Positions 32,866 to 42,437 of a stretch of 64,000 nucleotides of DNA are shown piece after piece; positions within the stretch are counted from its first letter, which is position 1; every line of letters begins with the position of its first letter. This stretch comes from Bactericera cockerelli (taxonomy: Eukaryota; Arthropoda; Insecta; Hemiptera; Triozidae), in contig CM044959.1 of NCBI GenBank assembly GCA_024516035.1, forward strand, positions 25,671,644-25,735,643, read 5' to 3'. The notes under the pieces were generated by a model. That model saw only the letters and a program-made list of their open reading frames with translations, searched no databases and was not told where the DNA came from. The translations under genes were made by a program, and so were the position numbers.

Positions 32866-33980
32866 GTATGAATCACCCAGTACATCAGGACTTTCCTTGA
32901 AGGAAGAGCGACAATGAATCGACCTGAATCATCTCTAGACACAGTATTTTTATACAAGTCCTCACACAAAGCTTCCTCTGCATTGTAAGGGGAAGCACCA
33001 ACATCCCGGATGTCTTCCAGCTCCCATAATTTGTGCACCATCGTGTCAAGTGATTGTTCAGCAAAAGTACAAAATGTATGATTAGAGGTATCACCGTCAT
33101 CCCACTGTATGGGGGCGGTACCCATAACCACAATACCTAGTTTAGTACAAACACCAATCGGACTATTTGGCCCACCAGTAATTTGACCACTTTGAATAAC
33201 TAGAGGCCATAATGAGGCACCCAGTATACCACTGATACTATGCGGCTCATCGAACGTATCATCAGATACCTGCATACCCTGCAAGTGCTTCAAAGCTTCA
33301 CTCTGAATACGCGCTGTAGGTAACTTGCTAGTGACGTGGTCTACAACTAACGCGTGAACTGAAAATGAAACATTAGGATCAAATCGAGATGAAAATGTGA
33401 AACAAGTTTGACCTGCGACAGCTTTGCTTGTTGAGCCGATACCTTGCACTGTGATGGGAGAATTGTCAATCGGAAGGCCTAACTTTTGAGCACAAGGAAG
33501 TGTAATAAAATGAGACATGCTACCGGAATCGAGCAGCATGCGAATTAAATGTTTCTTCCCGTTCTGATCTGTAATATGAACTTTGACTGTGGATAGCAGA
33601 ACTGTATGATCAGTGGTACCAGATTTGGTGTAATATGAACAACATGTTGAAGTGTTAGCGTCATTAGACTTAGACTGATTTTGTTCTGTAGAACAAGAAG
33701 TCTGCGGTGTAACTTGCTTGTCTCTGAAATGCAACAATGTATTGTGCCGGGACGAGCAATAGTTACAATTATGTTTCGATTTGCATGCGGTAACTATATG
33801 ATTAGCGTTAAGGCAATTGATACAAATTTTATTTTGTTTGACTAAATCAAATCTTTGAACAGGTGAAAGTTTTAGAAAAGCTTCACAGTTGAAAAGTGGA
33901 TGTGGCTCTTTATGACAAGCACAACAAGTTTTAGTTTTTTCAAAGACAGCTAAATTTGTACTCTTATTATGATAAGGAGG
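32862..33980 (-). CDS. pol: Zinc knuckles and aspartic protease of BEL/Pao Gag-Pol
   Basis: An open frame without its own start; the first ATG is at 33737. Its first part encodes cysteine/histidine clusters typical of BEL/Pao Gag: TCCACHKEPHPLFNC, then ICINCLNANHIVTAC and NCNYCSSRHNTLLH, which bind RNA. After the 33737 methionine, the catalytic DSGS lies at residues 70-73 (RMLLDSGSMSHFI) of a DUF1758-type retropepsin that would process the polyprotein. The frame is separated from gag by a one-base shift at the AAAATTTT tract (33981-33988) and from RT by another near 32900. All key residues are present, so loss of function would come from the frame breaks only. Confidence 0.85.
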   Translation of the reverse strand, partial: PPYHNKSTNLAVFEKTKTCCACHKEPHPLFNCEAFLKLSPVQRFDLVKQNKICINCLNANHIVTACKSKHNCNYCSSRHNTLLHFRDKQVTPQTSCSTEQNQSKSNDANTSTCCSYYTKSGTTDHTVLLSTVKVHITDQNGKKHLIRMLLDSGSMSHFITLPCAQKLGLPIDNSPITVQGIGSTSKAVAGQTCFTFSSRFDPNVSFSVHALVVDHVTSKLPTARIQSEALKHLQGMQVSDDTFDEPHSISGILGASLWPLVIQSGQITGGPNSPIGVCTKLGIVVMGTAPIQWDDGDTSNHTFCTFAEQSLDTMVHKLWELEDIRDVGASPYNAEEALCEDLYKNTVSRDDSGRFIVALPSRKVLMYWVIHT

Positions 33981-34960
33981 AAAATTTTAGCATGAGAAAA
34001 TTTGTTTGGAGGCGACTGATCAACTTTGACGAAAGAATTCGGCATCCTGCCTAGCATTTTGGCTTGTTCTTTGACGAACTTATTGAGCTGCTCAAAGGTC
34101 GGTATGGGTGTACCTTTGACAAACATTTCAAACTGCTTTGTAGTTTCTGGGTCCAATTTGCCTAAAGCTAAGGCTAAAATTAAAAAATCATCAATATTGG
34201 GTATTTGCAAGTTTTTCAGCGCCATAACTGCACCTGAAAAGTTGTCAACAAACATGTTCAAATTTGTAGCGGACTCAGATTTCAAAGGTTTGAATTTAAA
34301 CAATTTATCTAAGTAAGACATGGCGAGAGTTCTCTTGTCGTCGTACTTCTGGATCAGTGCCTGAAAAATGGTGTCATAATTATCTGCCGTGGGTAAGATG
34401 CCTGTACAAACATTGAGCGCAGAATGGGAAAGCTTGGAAACCAAATATTGCACTTTCTGCTGATTTGACAGCTCAGCGTTGTTATGAATAAGAGACTTGT
34501 ATGTCTCGTACCACAGGGGCCACTCTGTAGGGTCACCTGAAAATTGTTTTATATCTAAAGGAGGCAAATGAATTTTAGGCTGAACGGCAAACGGCTGGGG
34601 CAAGTCTTTGGATGTGTCCGCTGTCTTGGCCTGATGTGCCAACCAATAAGCATGTTTTTTCTGTATATAACCACACATATCATAGACTGAATCAACACCC
34701 TGAAACGAAGGCTTATATTTAGTAGGATCAATCTTTAAATTTAAATCATTAATTTGATCAATACATTCAAGAATCCTAGTCTTTAACCCTTCAACATTAT
34801 GCACTTTGTTTAAGAATGTTTTATATGTATCAGTTGACGTGGCTTTCTGAGCTAAATCATACACAGAATTAAGAATCGCATAGGCCGACTCTTTTTTAGC
34901 TGTTAATGTTTTCAATTTGCCAGTCATAATACCTGTATCCTCTTCAGAATCTGAAGCCAT
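33950..34960 (-). CDS. gag: Gag (DUF1759-like) of BEL/Pao element
   Basis: 336 codons, starting at the first ATG after the 5' LTR and leader (MASDSEEDTG). Residues 20-110 form a helical N-terminal region. The conserved FSGDPTEWPLWYETY at 140-154 opens the DUF1759-type capsid-like domain, which runs to about residue 300 (QKVQYLVSKL, YDDKRTLAMSYL). The protein would build the particle that packages element RNA. The final dozen residues are hydrophobic and unlike the family because the frame slips at 33981-33988; the natural continuation into the zinc knuckles lies in the neighbouring frame. Whether this slip is a mutation, an assembly error or programmed frameshifting cannot be told here; BEL/Pao elements usually have one continuous frame. 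Confidence 0.9.
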   Translation of the reverse strand: MASDSEEDTGIMTGKLKTLTAKKESAYAILNSVYDLAQKATSTDTYKTFLNKVHNVEGLKTRILECIDQINDLNLKIDPTKYKPSFQGVDSVYDMCGYIQKKHAYWLAHQAKTADTSKDLPQPFAVQPKIHLPPLDIKQFSGDPTEWPLWYETYKSLIHNNAELSNQQKVQYLVSKLSHSALNVCTGILPTADNYDTIFQALIQKYDDKRTLAMSYLDKLFKFKPLKSESATNLNMFVDNFSGAVMALKNLQIPNIDDFLILALALGKLDPETTKQFEMFVKGTPIPTFEQLNKFVKEQAKMLGRMPNSFVKVDQSPPNKFSHAKIFLLIIIRVQI

Positions 34961-35340
34961 TTTGACAAGATAATTATCTGACCAGTATGAAAAATTAAGA
35001 AAATATCACACTTAATTTAAAAGAAAATGCAAAGAAAAGCAATGAATAATATTAATGATAATAAAAATGAACAACACAATGAGTGAAAATTAAAAATAGC
35101 TGGTACCTAATGCATGGAACAAATAGCACGAAATAATTATTATTAAAAATATTTTTTTTAATGTATGAAAATAATCAATAAAAAATATTTGAAAGGTAAT
35201 TAATAAAAATAAACCTAATTATACTGAATTAAACATTTGATATGTGAAATACAGTTATTATGCCAGTTATTAAACCCTTTGAAAAATGGTTAAAAATGCT
35301 GAAATGCAAAGGCTAATCCGTCGTTCGAAGGATCAAAAAA
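34961..35340 (-). other. BEL/Pao leader between 5' LTR and gag
   Basis: AT-rich 380-base leader. The sequence next to the LTR, TTTTTTGATCCTTCGAACG on the minus strand, does not start with the usual TGG of a tRNA 3'-end primer site, so I leave the primer unassigned. Confidence 0.6.
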
Positions 35341-36004
35341 TGTGGTGTAATCAATGTATTGACTACACTGGATGGAAAATGAAATTAAAGAGGGTCCTGT
35401 AGGACAAATGAAACGGTAGCTGAAATGTAAGCGGTTTAGTGGACTGTATATATGGTTGCTAGCTCAAACCAGAAAAGCCTATGCTGAAATAAATTGTAAC
35501 TATTTTACTACAACATAAATCTTACCGTACTCACAGGGCACAGGTTATTAAATTATTTAATATTAGTTTCGCGATCGAGGTTGGTTTTACGCGACCGAAG
35601 ATTGAAGACGCGACCGCGACTAAGGGTTAGAAAAAGATGTTAGGGGGAAGAGGAAAGGGATACCCTAGCTCGGTTGATATTTAATTTGGTCTGCAAATTA
35701 TATTATTATTTTTGATTTATGTTGATTAGTTGCACTGATGACACTGATGTTAATTATTGCAAATATGAAAACGTGATGAAATGAAAATGATAAAACTTTA
35801 TAATTAAAAGTCGGACTACCTATATGCTACGATAGCCTGCGAGATCAAGAAACCCTAGATGAACGGGCGGTAGGTAAATTTGTACTGAGCTGATGGTAAG
35901 TACTGAAGGCAGCTCTCACCTCGGTGACTCGGTGATTAGCTACCAAAAGTTAAACAAAGTTAAACCGATTGAAGCAAGTATGGGGCATGTCAAACTATCA
36001 AACA
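35341..36004 (-). repeat. BEL/Pao 5' LTR
   Basis: 664 bp, the 5' LTR in element orientation, followed on the plus strand by the target duplication CCATT at 36005. By eye it is identical to 28779-29440 except for a 2-bp indel. It would contain the promoter; no clear TATA box was assigned. Confidence 0.93.
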
Positions 36005-36009
36005 CCATT

Positions 36010-38720
36010 TGAAAAAAAAAAAAAAAAATATTCAAGATTTTCAACAGAAGTTGCTGCTCAAAAAAAAGATTCACATCTTATTTTGACTTCAAGAAATTTA
36101 GAAGACTAGCAAATAACTATCAAGTTCATAAAACCTGCTTTGAAGACACTCTAGCTAAAGACTTCGGAAAACGGTAAGGGTGAAAATTTACATAAGAATT
36201 GGGGATACGGGACAGGAGGAATTCATGCGAAGGAGAAACCCTTTTCACCGTTAAGGACACCTTGTAGCCTGGAAATGACATGCGAAAGAAAAAATATACA
36301 GGGTGTACAACAATTTAACAGTAGTTGTTGTTGTAACTGATGAAATATGAACATAGATTATTATTTTAAAATTTATGTTTGATTAACTACTTTTAGTACG
36401 ATTTCCGCTCGAAGAAAGCAGAATTTCGGACTAAATATTTGTTCCCGGAACTTCTGGCTTTCCCTTATCCTGCATATTTCTTGAACTTGTGAGGATGATA
36501 TAACAAAAGCATTAGAAAGCCCCGTCGTAATCAGAAAGAGGCAGTTTGGAAAGAATTTACCTGTGGTAAAAAGTACCCCGGAACGACTTCTGGGAGAATG
36601 CTTTTGATACACATCATCCGGTACATAGAAAGAAAAATATTTTCAAACATCACAGAGCTGTGTGGAGGGAAGCAGTAAGCACCCTTTTAACAAAAGTACA
36701 ATACAGCCAGCCGTTGTAGACTATAACAAATATTTAACATGTTTTCGAGAGTGTGGAGAGAAGAGAGAATTGAGAAGAGAAAAGTCAAAAATGTGTTTTG
36801 GCTCCGGAACAAATGCTTCCTCTTTAAATAGTTAGTGAGAAGAATGGATCTGCCTATCTTGAAGCAGGTGAAAACTAATGGCAACACAAACTAACTTTAA
36901 TTACACGAAATAATCAAACAATGAATTAATCCACATACTGTGTATAATTTGTTTTAAAATTTAAAATAATTTGAATCAGAATTTTTTTGGTACTTTTGAA
37001 TTCACCCGGACTTGTGTGTGTGTCTACTTGCACGTTGATTTTTCTTTACAATAATTTAGTAAGACTTCCTACGTGATAGAAGTTGCTTGAAAATTTCATG
37101 ATGGTTTTACTAAAAGAAATACACACACTCATGTGATTGATTTTCTTGGTAACCTAGTCGAAAACATTGCGAGACTGGTATTTCAATCTCTTCAAATGTG
37201 TAAGATTTTATGTTTACATTTGTATTTCCTTCTCTCTGTCAAATATTTTTATCTAATCTTGCCTCTGCCATTCCAAATTCTCATCATCCCTTTCCTTCTG
37301 TCTATATCATGCAGTATTCTCGAGTCTTTCATCCCATCTAATTTTACCTTCCCTCTGACATAATAATATGGAATCTGATTGGCATGTTTTCTTTTCGTTT
37401 CTCGCATTACACTAACATCTTGGTACTTTCTCTCCATTAATATCTCCCCTTCTTTTTCTTGAAATCCATCTCCATCCCCTCATCCCAGTGTTCAGATTTG
37501 CTGTTCCGCACTAATGGACTTCCTCAGATCAGTTACATCTCTCTCTAGTGCTCCTTGTTTAGCTTCCCACTTTTTTCTCAGCCCTCTTTCCATTTTTTTG
37601 AAATTCCGCAAACACACACAAGTCACCGTCCTTCATTTTGCGTCTGCCACAAGTCATAAACGTGAGTAGCTAAAAGTTCCTTTTTACCTATACCTATTGC
37701 AAACAATCAAGCGAAACCGTCGTTTTGGTGAGAATGTCTCCGAGAAACTACAGTGCTTATAAAACGGTATATACCTGTATTATTACCCGTTACACAGCTT
37801 TTTAAATTGTATTACGTAGAAGGTTAAACAATTACAGGGAGACCAATTTAACTAAAGAGTGAAGTATTATTAATCTCTTGAAACGCTGAGCTCACGAAAG
37901 ACAGAAAAAGAAGAGATTCATAGAATCTATGCCTAAGAAACACCACTCTCTTTACCTCTCAGACCTGAAAAAGGATTTTTAAAGAGAAAAAACTTTAAAA
38001 TGTAATGAAAATTCCGACATCAGCACTTGACTGAGACATGGAGGGTTGAATAATAATAAATACCCCTCCATCCCTCCTGCTCTCCTCTCTTCAGACATTT
38101 GCAAAGTTTAGAAACGGCACCTTGGGAAAATTAAAGTTGGAGATTGGAAAGCGAGAGACAGAACAAGGATTAGTCGAAGTCCTGTGTAAATTGAAGAGCA
38201 GGGAACTTCCTCCCAGCAGCGCAGCGTGAGAAAATCTTGAGTAAAATACCGTTTTTTTTTAGGAATTTTCGATTAGGTGGAATAAAGTGATGAAATTGTG
38301 CATTGCACCTAAGCAACTAAGCATCAAATTGTGTATCATGAATTTTTATGAAGAGGTCAGAATTAGGATCAAACTGTAATAAAACGCTTAAACATCGGAT
38401 CCCTCCTATAACCATTTCTTTAGCCCTCACGTATTTTAATCTCAAAGTCAACCTTCAGAGTTTGAATCCCAGATTGAGCAACCTTTTTCCACAGAAACAT
38501 CTGTGACATCTCTAATAGAGAACACGCGAGGTTGGTTTTTTGAACCCAACCTAGAATGGGTCAGGTGTGCAATGGGTAGAAACTGAAGTAATATTCACGT
38601 GGTTCTGGTTGACATTTCCCATCACATGTCATAATATATTATAGTTGGTAAGGTTCTAGTTGGTAGGAGTCCAACATTATCTGGCAAGCTTCGGTGATAG
38701 ATTTTCACAGAGACTGTCAT
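36010..38720. other. AT-rich stretch, no gene seen
   Basis: An isolated TACAGGGTGTACAACAATTT (about 36298) resembles a mariner-type terminus but has no inverted partner nearby. The remainder shows no coding or repeat signal. Confidence 0.4.
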
Positions 38721-38950
38721 CTTGTACATTCATGTACATCTAGTACAACTTCTCACTTTTCTGTTTATACTGATTAAAATAGAGAGGTTAGTTGATGGCA
38801 TCGATATTCAGAACTAGTACCTGCTGATGAGAGCAAATTAGCTCGAAACAGCTGTCCAGGTATGTTCTGATATTCATGTACATCTAGTACAACTTCTCAC
38901 TTTTCTGTTTATACTGATTTCTGTTTATACTGATACATCTGTCACGGAAA
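38721..38950 (+). repeat. 144-bp tandem unit containing a hammerhead ribozyme
   Basis: CATGTACATCTAGTACAACT through TTTATACTGAT occurs at 38731 and again at 38875, a 144-base offset, with the ribozyme between them. The segment just before the first copy (GACTGTCATCTTGTACATT) looks like a decayed ribozyme 3' end, so this is probably a truncated head-to-tail array. A short echo TTCTGTTTATACTGAT follows at 38921-38936. The 2842-2963 repeat is a single inverted relative. Confidence 0.75.
38809..38869 (+). ncRNA. Type I hammerhead ribozyme (best copy)
   Basis: Every conserved element is present in order. An outer stem I helix CAGAAC (38809-38814) pairs with GTTCTG (38864-38869), and stem I TACCTG (38818-38823) pairs with CAGGTA (38857-38862). 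Then come the core CTGATGA (38824-38830), stem II GAGC/GCTC with AAATTA loop, GAA (38845-38847), a 2-bp stem III (AC/GT) with AGCT loop, and the GTC cleavage triplet with scission after C38856. No core base departs from the hammerhead consensus. The compact form with a very short stem III is the one described in Penelope-like retroelements, retrozymes and some satellite DNAs, where it cuts tandem transcripts into monomers. No Penelope reverse transcriptase is visible nearby. Confidence 0.85.
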
Positions 38951-39090
38951 ATGTCCTTTATCCACGAAGATTTCTTTCGTCGTTATAATATGACGTTCAC
39001 ATGATTTCCCCATTAAAAAAAGAGGAAGAAGAATGTTCAATAGATATAAATGTAATAAGACAAGAAAGAATAAGAAAACAGTAAGAAAGA

Positions 39091-39245
39091 AGCCGAATTT
39101 TATTATAAAACAGAATTGAATTTAAGATGAGCCAGACCCTCCAGCCTCCCTCAAGTCTAGGATTTAAACAATCACAGCGCACTATTGCCCCACTTGAGGG
39201 ACAGAGGGACTTATCTTAAATTTAATCCTGTTTAATAATTCGGCC
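39091..39245. repeat. Palindromic MITE-like element, copy 2
   Basis: Starts AGCCGAATTTTATTATAAAA and ends TTTAATCCTGTTTAATAATT then CGGCC. The inner arms GAATTTAAGAT and ATCTTAAATTT are inverted. The core AACAATCACAGCGCACTATT matches the family. Confidence 0.6.
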
Positions 39246-41498
39246 CTAAGTTTCAAACACAAGGTTTCGTTTCACTTTCCTTGGTCACCCAGTAATTTTT
39301 TTCTCGTCATCTTCCCAAATTCTCTTCCACCCTGTCTTTTATCATTCTTGTTTTATTTATGTTTATTGACATTCATCGAATCTTCCTCTCTTGCCTGCTT
39401 CTCTGGAGAAAGATAATAGAAAGCGATACGAGAGCGGTAGATAGAGAGAGTTGAGCATTTCTTTTCTTATCTCTTCACTGAAGGAATATTGAAAGTTCAC
39501 CCTGACAGTTTGAGAAGGCGGAGTGAGAATTTATGTCTAGCACTTCTTTATATTTTTTCTCGTTTGAAATGGTTATTTCTTTCGAGTCATCATTTTTCCC
39601 CCCGTCGAAATTTGTTCGTTGGAATCTAAAATTTACAAATTGATCTTTCCAGGAGACATTGCAAGAGGTTAAAGCATGACCTGGAGGCTAAAATTCACAT
39701 TTCTTAAAACAGGAACATTTCGTTACGTCCTCTTGTTCTAAGGGACCTTTTAAGAAATCGTATTTTATAAAATCATTGGAAATTTTAAATTGTAAGTATA
39801 AGATTTTAAAGAATCCATTTTTTACAGCTTATTTTACAAGAGTGAAAAGTAGCTTGGGAATGAAGTACAAGTGTGGGATGTATATTATTTACAGATATAT
39901 ATAAAAAAGCAAAAACTATAGGAATTATTCCTAAAATTACCTCCATCCACCTCAGACAACCCTTCCACACCTCCCTTGTACCTCGGAGGGTACAGTTTGC
40001 CTGCTTATTATTCTTCACACCATTACATCACCTCCACATTTCCCTCTATATCTTCCTTCTGTTTTGTTTTCCATTTTCTTTCTCTTCAGTTAATCAAATT
40101 TTCTTTTTCGTGTTAGTCTAGTGGCGTCTTTTCAGGGGACGGGGCTTTCTCAAATACCCGGGAAAATTTTTTTCTTCTCATGGCTCATGCCTGTTGTGTT
40201 AAACTTTTTTGTGTAGGATTTTCAATTTTTCTGTTCACAAAATAACATATTGGTCTACTTTACTACATTTTGCCAGGAAAAATAATTATTTTGTATAAAT
40301 CGCCTTAAAATCAACTCTACTATTTTTTGTTACAAAGAAGATATATTGGGATTATTGGGTAAGAAGATATAGATATAAAAAGACAAAGAAGATAATATAT
40401 CAATCTGAATTTCCCGAATTTCCTGCTGACTTAATAATATTAGCTGAAAATTTTGTATCAATAATAACACTTAAAATTTAAATCCTTTTCCCAAATATTG
40501 TGTCTAACCAACCAATTATTATAGCAAGTTGTTGCTCCATCAGTTATCTGAGGGAAGGGACACTTATTCACCTATTTTTCACCACGGACGGTGTATTGCT
40601 ATTCATCCCGGTTCAGCAAATATTCCATGGAGCCGTAACTACTTACTACTGAATTGTGAAAACCTTTCAATTTTGCCAAAATAATTTTGAATTGCCAGAT
40701 ATATCCAGATTCATTTGTTCTCCATTATTATTTACGTAAGCGTGGTTAGACAACTGGTCTTATCCCTGTATCAATGAGAAATAAATAGTCCAATACCTTT
40801 ACTATAATAGTCTTCAGACTCCGATGTCTATAGATTCCCATGCTTAAAGAGTCAATAATTGTAAATAACTCTACTTTTTAGACAGAATGGTACTTTAAAT
40901 TTCAATGATACCAACACTGAGTTTAAAAAAAAATTTCCCATGGTAATATAATTAAGGGATGAACACATCGTAAATTATTAAGTGCCCATAAGGATCAGTC
41001 CGGTTTGAGAATAAATGGACAATAAATAACCCATAAGGGTGTGAGACAGTGGGTGTGTATTTCCAAATGAACCTTAAAGTCGTTAAACAAATTTATGGTT
41101 TCATCTTTATCCCATCCTGCGGTGACTATTTCTCTTCATTTAGGATTTTCCGAAGCGAAGGTGGCTAGACAGTGTCTCCTTTCCACGAAGGTATTTATTT
41201 ATAGAATTCAAATGTGCAATTATGTGACGGATTACAATTCCCCGAAACAAGCGGACTGAATAAAGTATGACTAACATAAGAGTAAATAAATACATAATAA
41301 TATAAAGTTTTAAAATGATAATAATAAAATAAATAATATAGGTACATTAATTTAAAATACTTAATAATTATCTACTTTATCCACACTATTTGCTTGGCGA
41401 TAAAAAAAAGTGACAAAACATAAGATAGGATTCATTCAAACGTCACAATCATCAGAACCATTTACAAATATTTTTTTCTCAACGTGGCTGATAGTATG
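39246..41498. other. AT-rich stretch, no gene seen
   Basis: No recognised coding or repeated sequence; short frames only. Confidence 0.4.
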
Positions 41499-41586
41499 TA
41501 CAGGGTGCGGCGCGGTTATGTCCCATTTTGAATCGCCCAGTGTGAAGCCGCACTTCTAATTAGACAAATTCGAACAAAGTTAGAAG

Positions 41587-41730
41587 ATGCACAAACTACT
41601 AATTTTTTCGATTCAATTTAGCTCAGTTGTCAAAATGATTTTATCAAAGCAACAGAAAGCTTATTGCGTGGAAAGTTATTTTTCGAAAAATAAGTGTATC
41701 GTAGCAGTGCAGCGGAAGTTTGACATTGCA
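41587..41730 (+). pseudogene. Mariner-like transposase N-terminal fragment
   Basis: Encodes MILSKQQKAYCVESYFSKNK followed by CIVAVQRKF, the DUF4817-type helix-turn-helix N-terminus found in many insect mariner-like transposases. It is then broken by the inverted segment at about 41731. The same fragment is encoded on the minus strand of the right arm (42349-42206). Normally this domain binds the element's terminal repeats. Confidence 0.65.
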
Positions 41731-41753
41731 CACCAAACTGTAACTCGATCTGC

Positions 41754-42260
41754 ATGGAGGGAGTTTTCATGAAGTTCCCTAGGGTTGTTGTCACTTCAAT
41801 AACGCATATTTTGTTTATTAACACAGCCTGTGTCAACCCCCAAAACATTGAACGAGTACGTGAGGCGATATTGCGGTCACCTAGGCGCTCAGCTCGCAAG
41901 CATGCTGCTACTCTTGGCATATCAGACCGTTCATTGCGGAGGATACTTCATAAAGAATTGCATTTTCATCCCTACAAAATGGTAGTGGTGGAGGAATTGT
42001 TCGAGCGAGACTTTATTCAACGACAAAATGCATGTGAAACCCTGATTGACTCCTTACTTCCAGATGCGATAGTTTTCTTCAGTGATGAAGCCCATTTTTA
42101 CATTTCAGGCTGTGTTAATAAACAAAATATGCGTTATTGGAGTGACAACAACCCTAGGGAACTTCATGAAAACCCCCTCCATGCAGATCGAGTTACAGTT
42201 TGGTGTGCAATGTCAAACTCCCGCTGCACTGCTACGATACACTTATTTTTCGAAAAATAA
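41754..42260 (+). pseudogene. Mariner-like transposase middle fragment
   Basis: 168 codons, of which residues 28-153 are transposase-like. They run NIERVREAILRSPRRSARKH, a second helix-turn-helix (LGISDRSLRRILHKEL), HPYKMVVVEEL, then FFSDEAHFYISG with the first catalytic aspartate, followed by the N-x-Q-x-x-R-Y-W and VTVWCAMS segments. The remaining two catalytic acidic residues are missing because the frame runs into the inverted arm (last 15 residues are antisense-derived). The first 27 residues are also arm-derived. It could not catalyse transposition. Confidence 0.8.
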
Positions 42261-42437
42261 CTCTCCACGCAATAAGCTTTCTGTTGCTTTGATAAAATCA
42301 TTTTGACAATAGAGCTAAATAGAATCGAAAATATTAGTAGTTTGTGCATCTTCTAACTTTGTTTGAACTTGTCTAATTAGAAGTGCGGCTTCACACTAAG
42401 CGATTCAAAATGGGACATAACCGCGCCGCACCCTGTA

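Larger units (their letters stand above)
28779..36004 (-). mobile_element. BEL/Pao LTR retrotransposon, structurally complete, frame-disrupted
   Basis: This 7.2-kb element has two LTRs (TG...CA ends) that appear identical except for one 2-bp indel, flanked by the 5-bp target duplication CCATT (28774-28778 and 36005-36009). On the minus strand the order is gag with a DUF1759-type domain, zinc knuckles, aspartic protease (DUF1758 type), reverse transcriptase, RNase H, integrase and a DUF5641-type C-terminus, which is the BEL/Pao order and not Gypsy/Copia. A purine tract lies just inside the 3' LTR. I could not assign the primer-binding site. No envelope gene is present. The near-identical LTRs indicate a recent insertion, yet the polyprotein frame is broken at four single-base positions (near 33985, 32900, 31035 and 30134), so as assembled it cannot make a complete Pol. 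Confidence 0.93.
41501..42435. mobile_element. Mariner-derived fold-back element with 330-bp arms
   Basis: The arms 41501-41830 and 42106-42435 are perfect-length inverted repeats with about 12 mismatches and no gaps. The outer ends start CAGGGTGCGGCGCGGTTATG, and a TA dinucleotide flanks both ends, the Tc1/mariner target duplication. The 275-base loop continues directly into the right arm as transposase coding sequence. Each arm is a fusion of the element's 5' end (TIR and transposase N-terminus) with an inverted copy of the transposase segment next to the loop, so it arose by rearrangement of a normal mariner, not by simple deletion. It cannot encode a working transposase. Confidence 0.85.

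Noticed and set aside
30122..34960. Reading the retrotransposon as five separate genes
   Set aside because: The domain order and abutting frames match a single BEL/Pao Gag-Pol; the apparent starts are internal methionines after one-base shifts.
36296..36320. Second mariner terminus (TACAGGGTG)
   Set aside because: No inverted partner within several kb and no transposase-like sequence.
36335..36352. Additional hammerhead core (CTGATGA)
   Set aside because: No stem II hairpin followed by GAA, and no pairing stem I.
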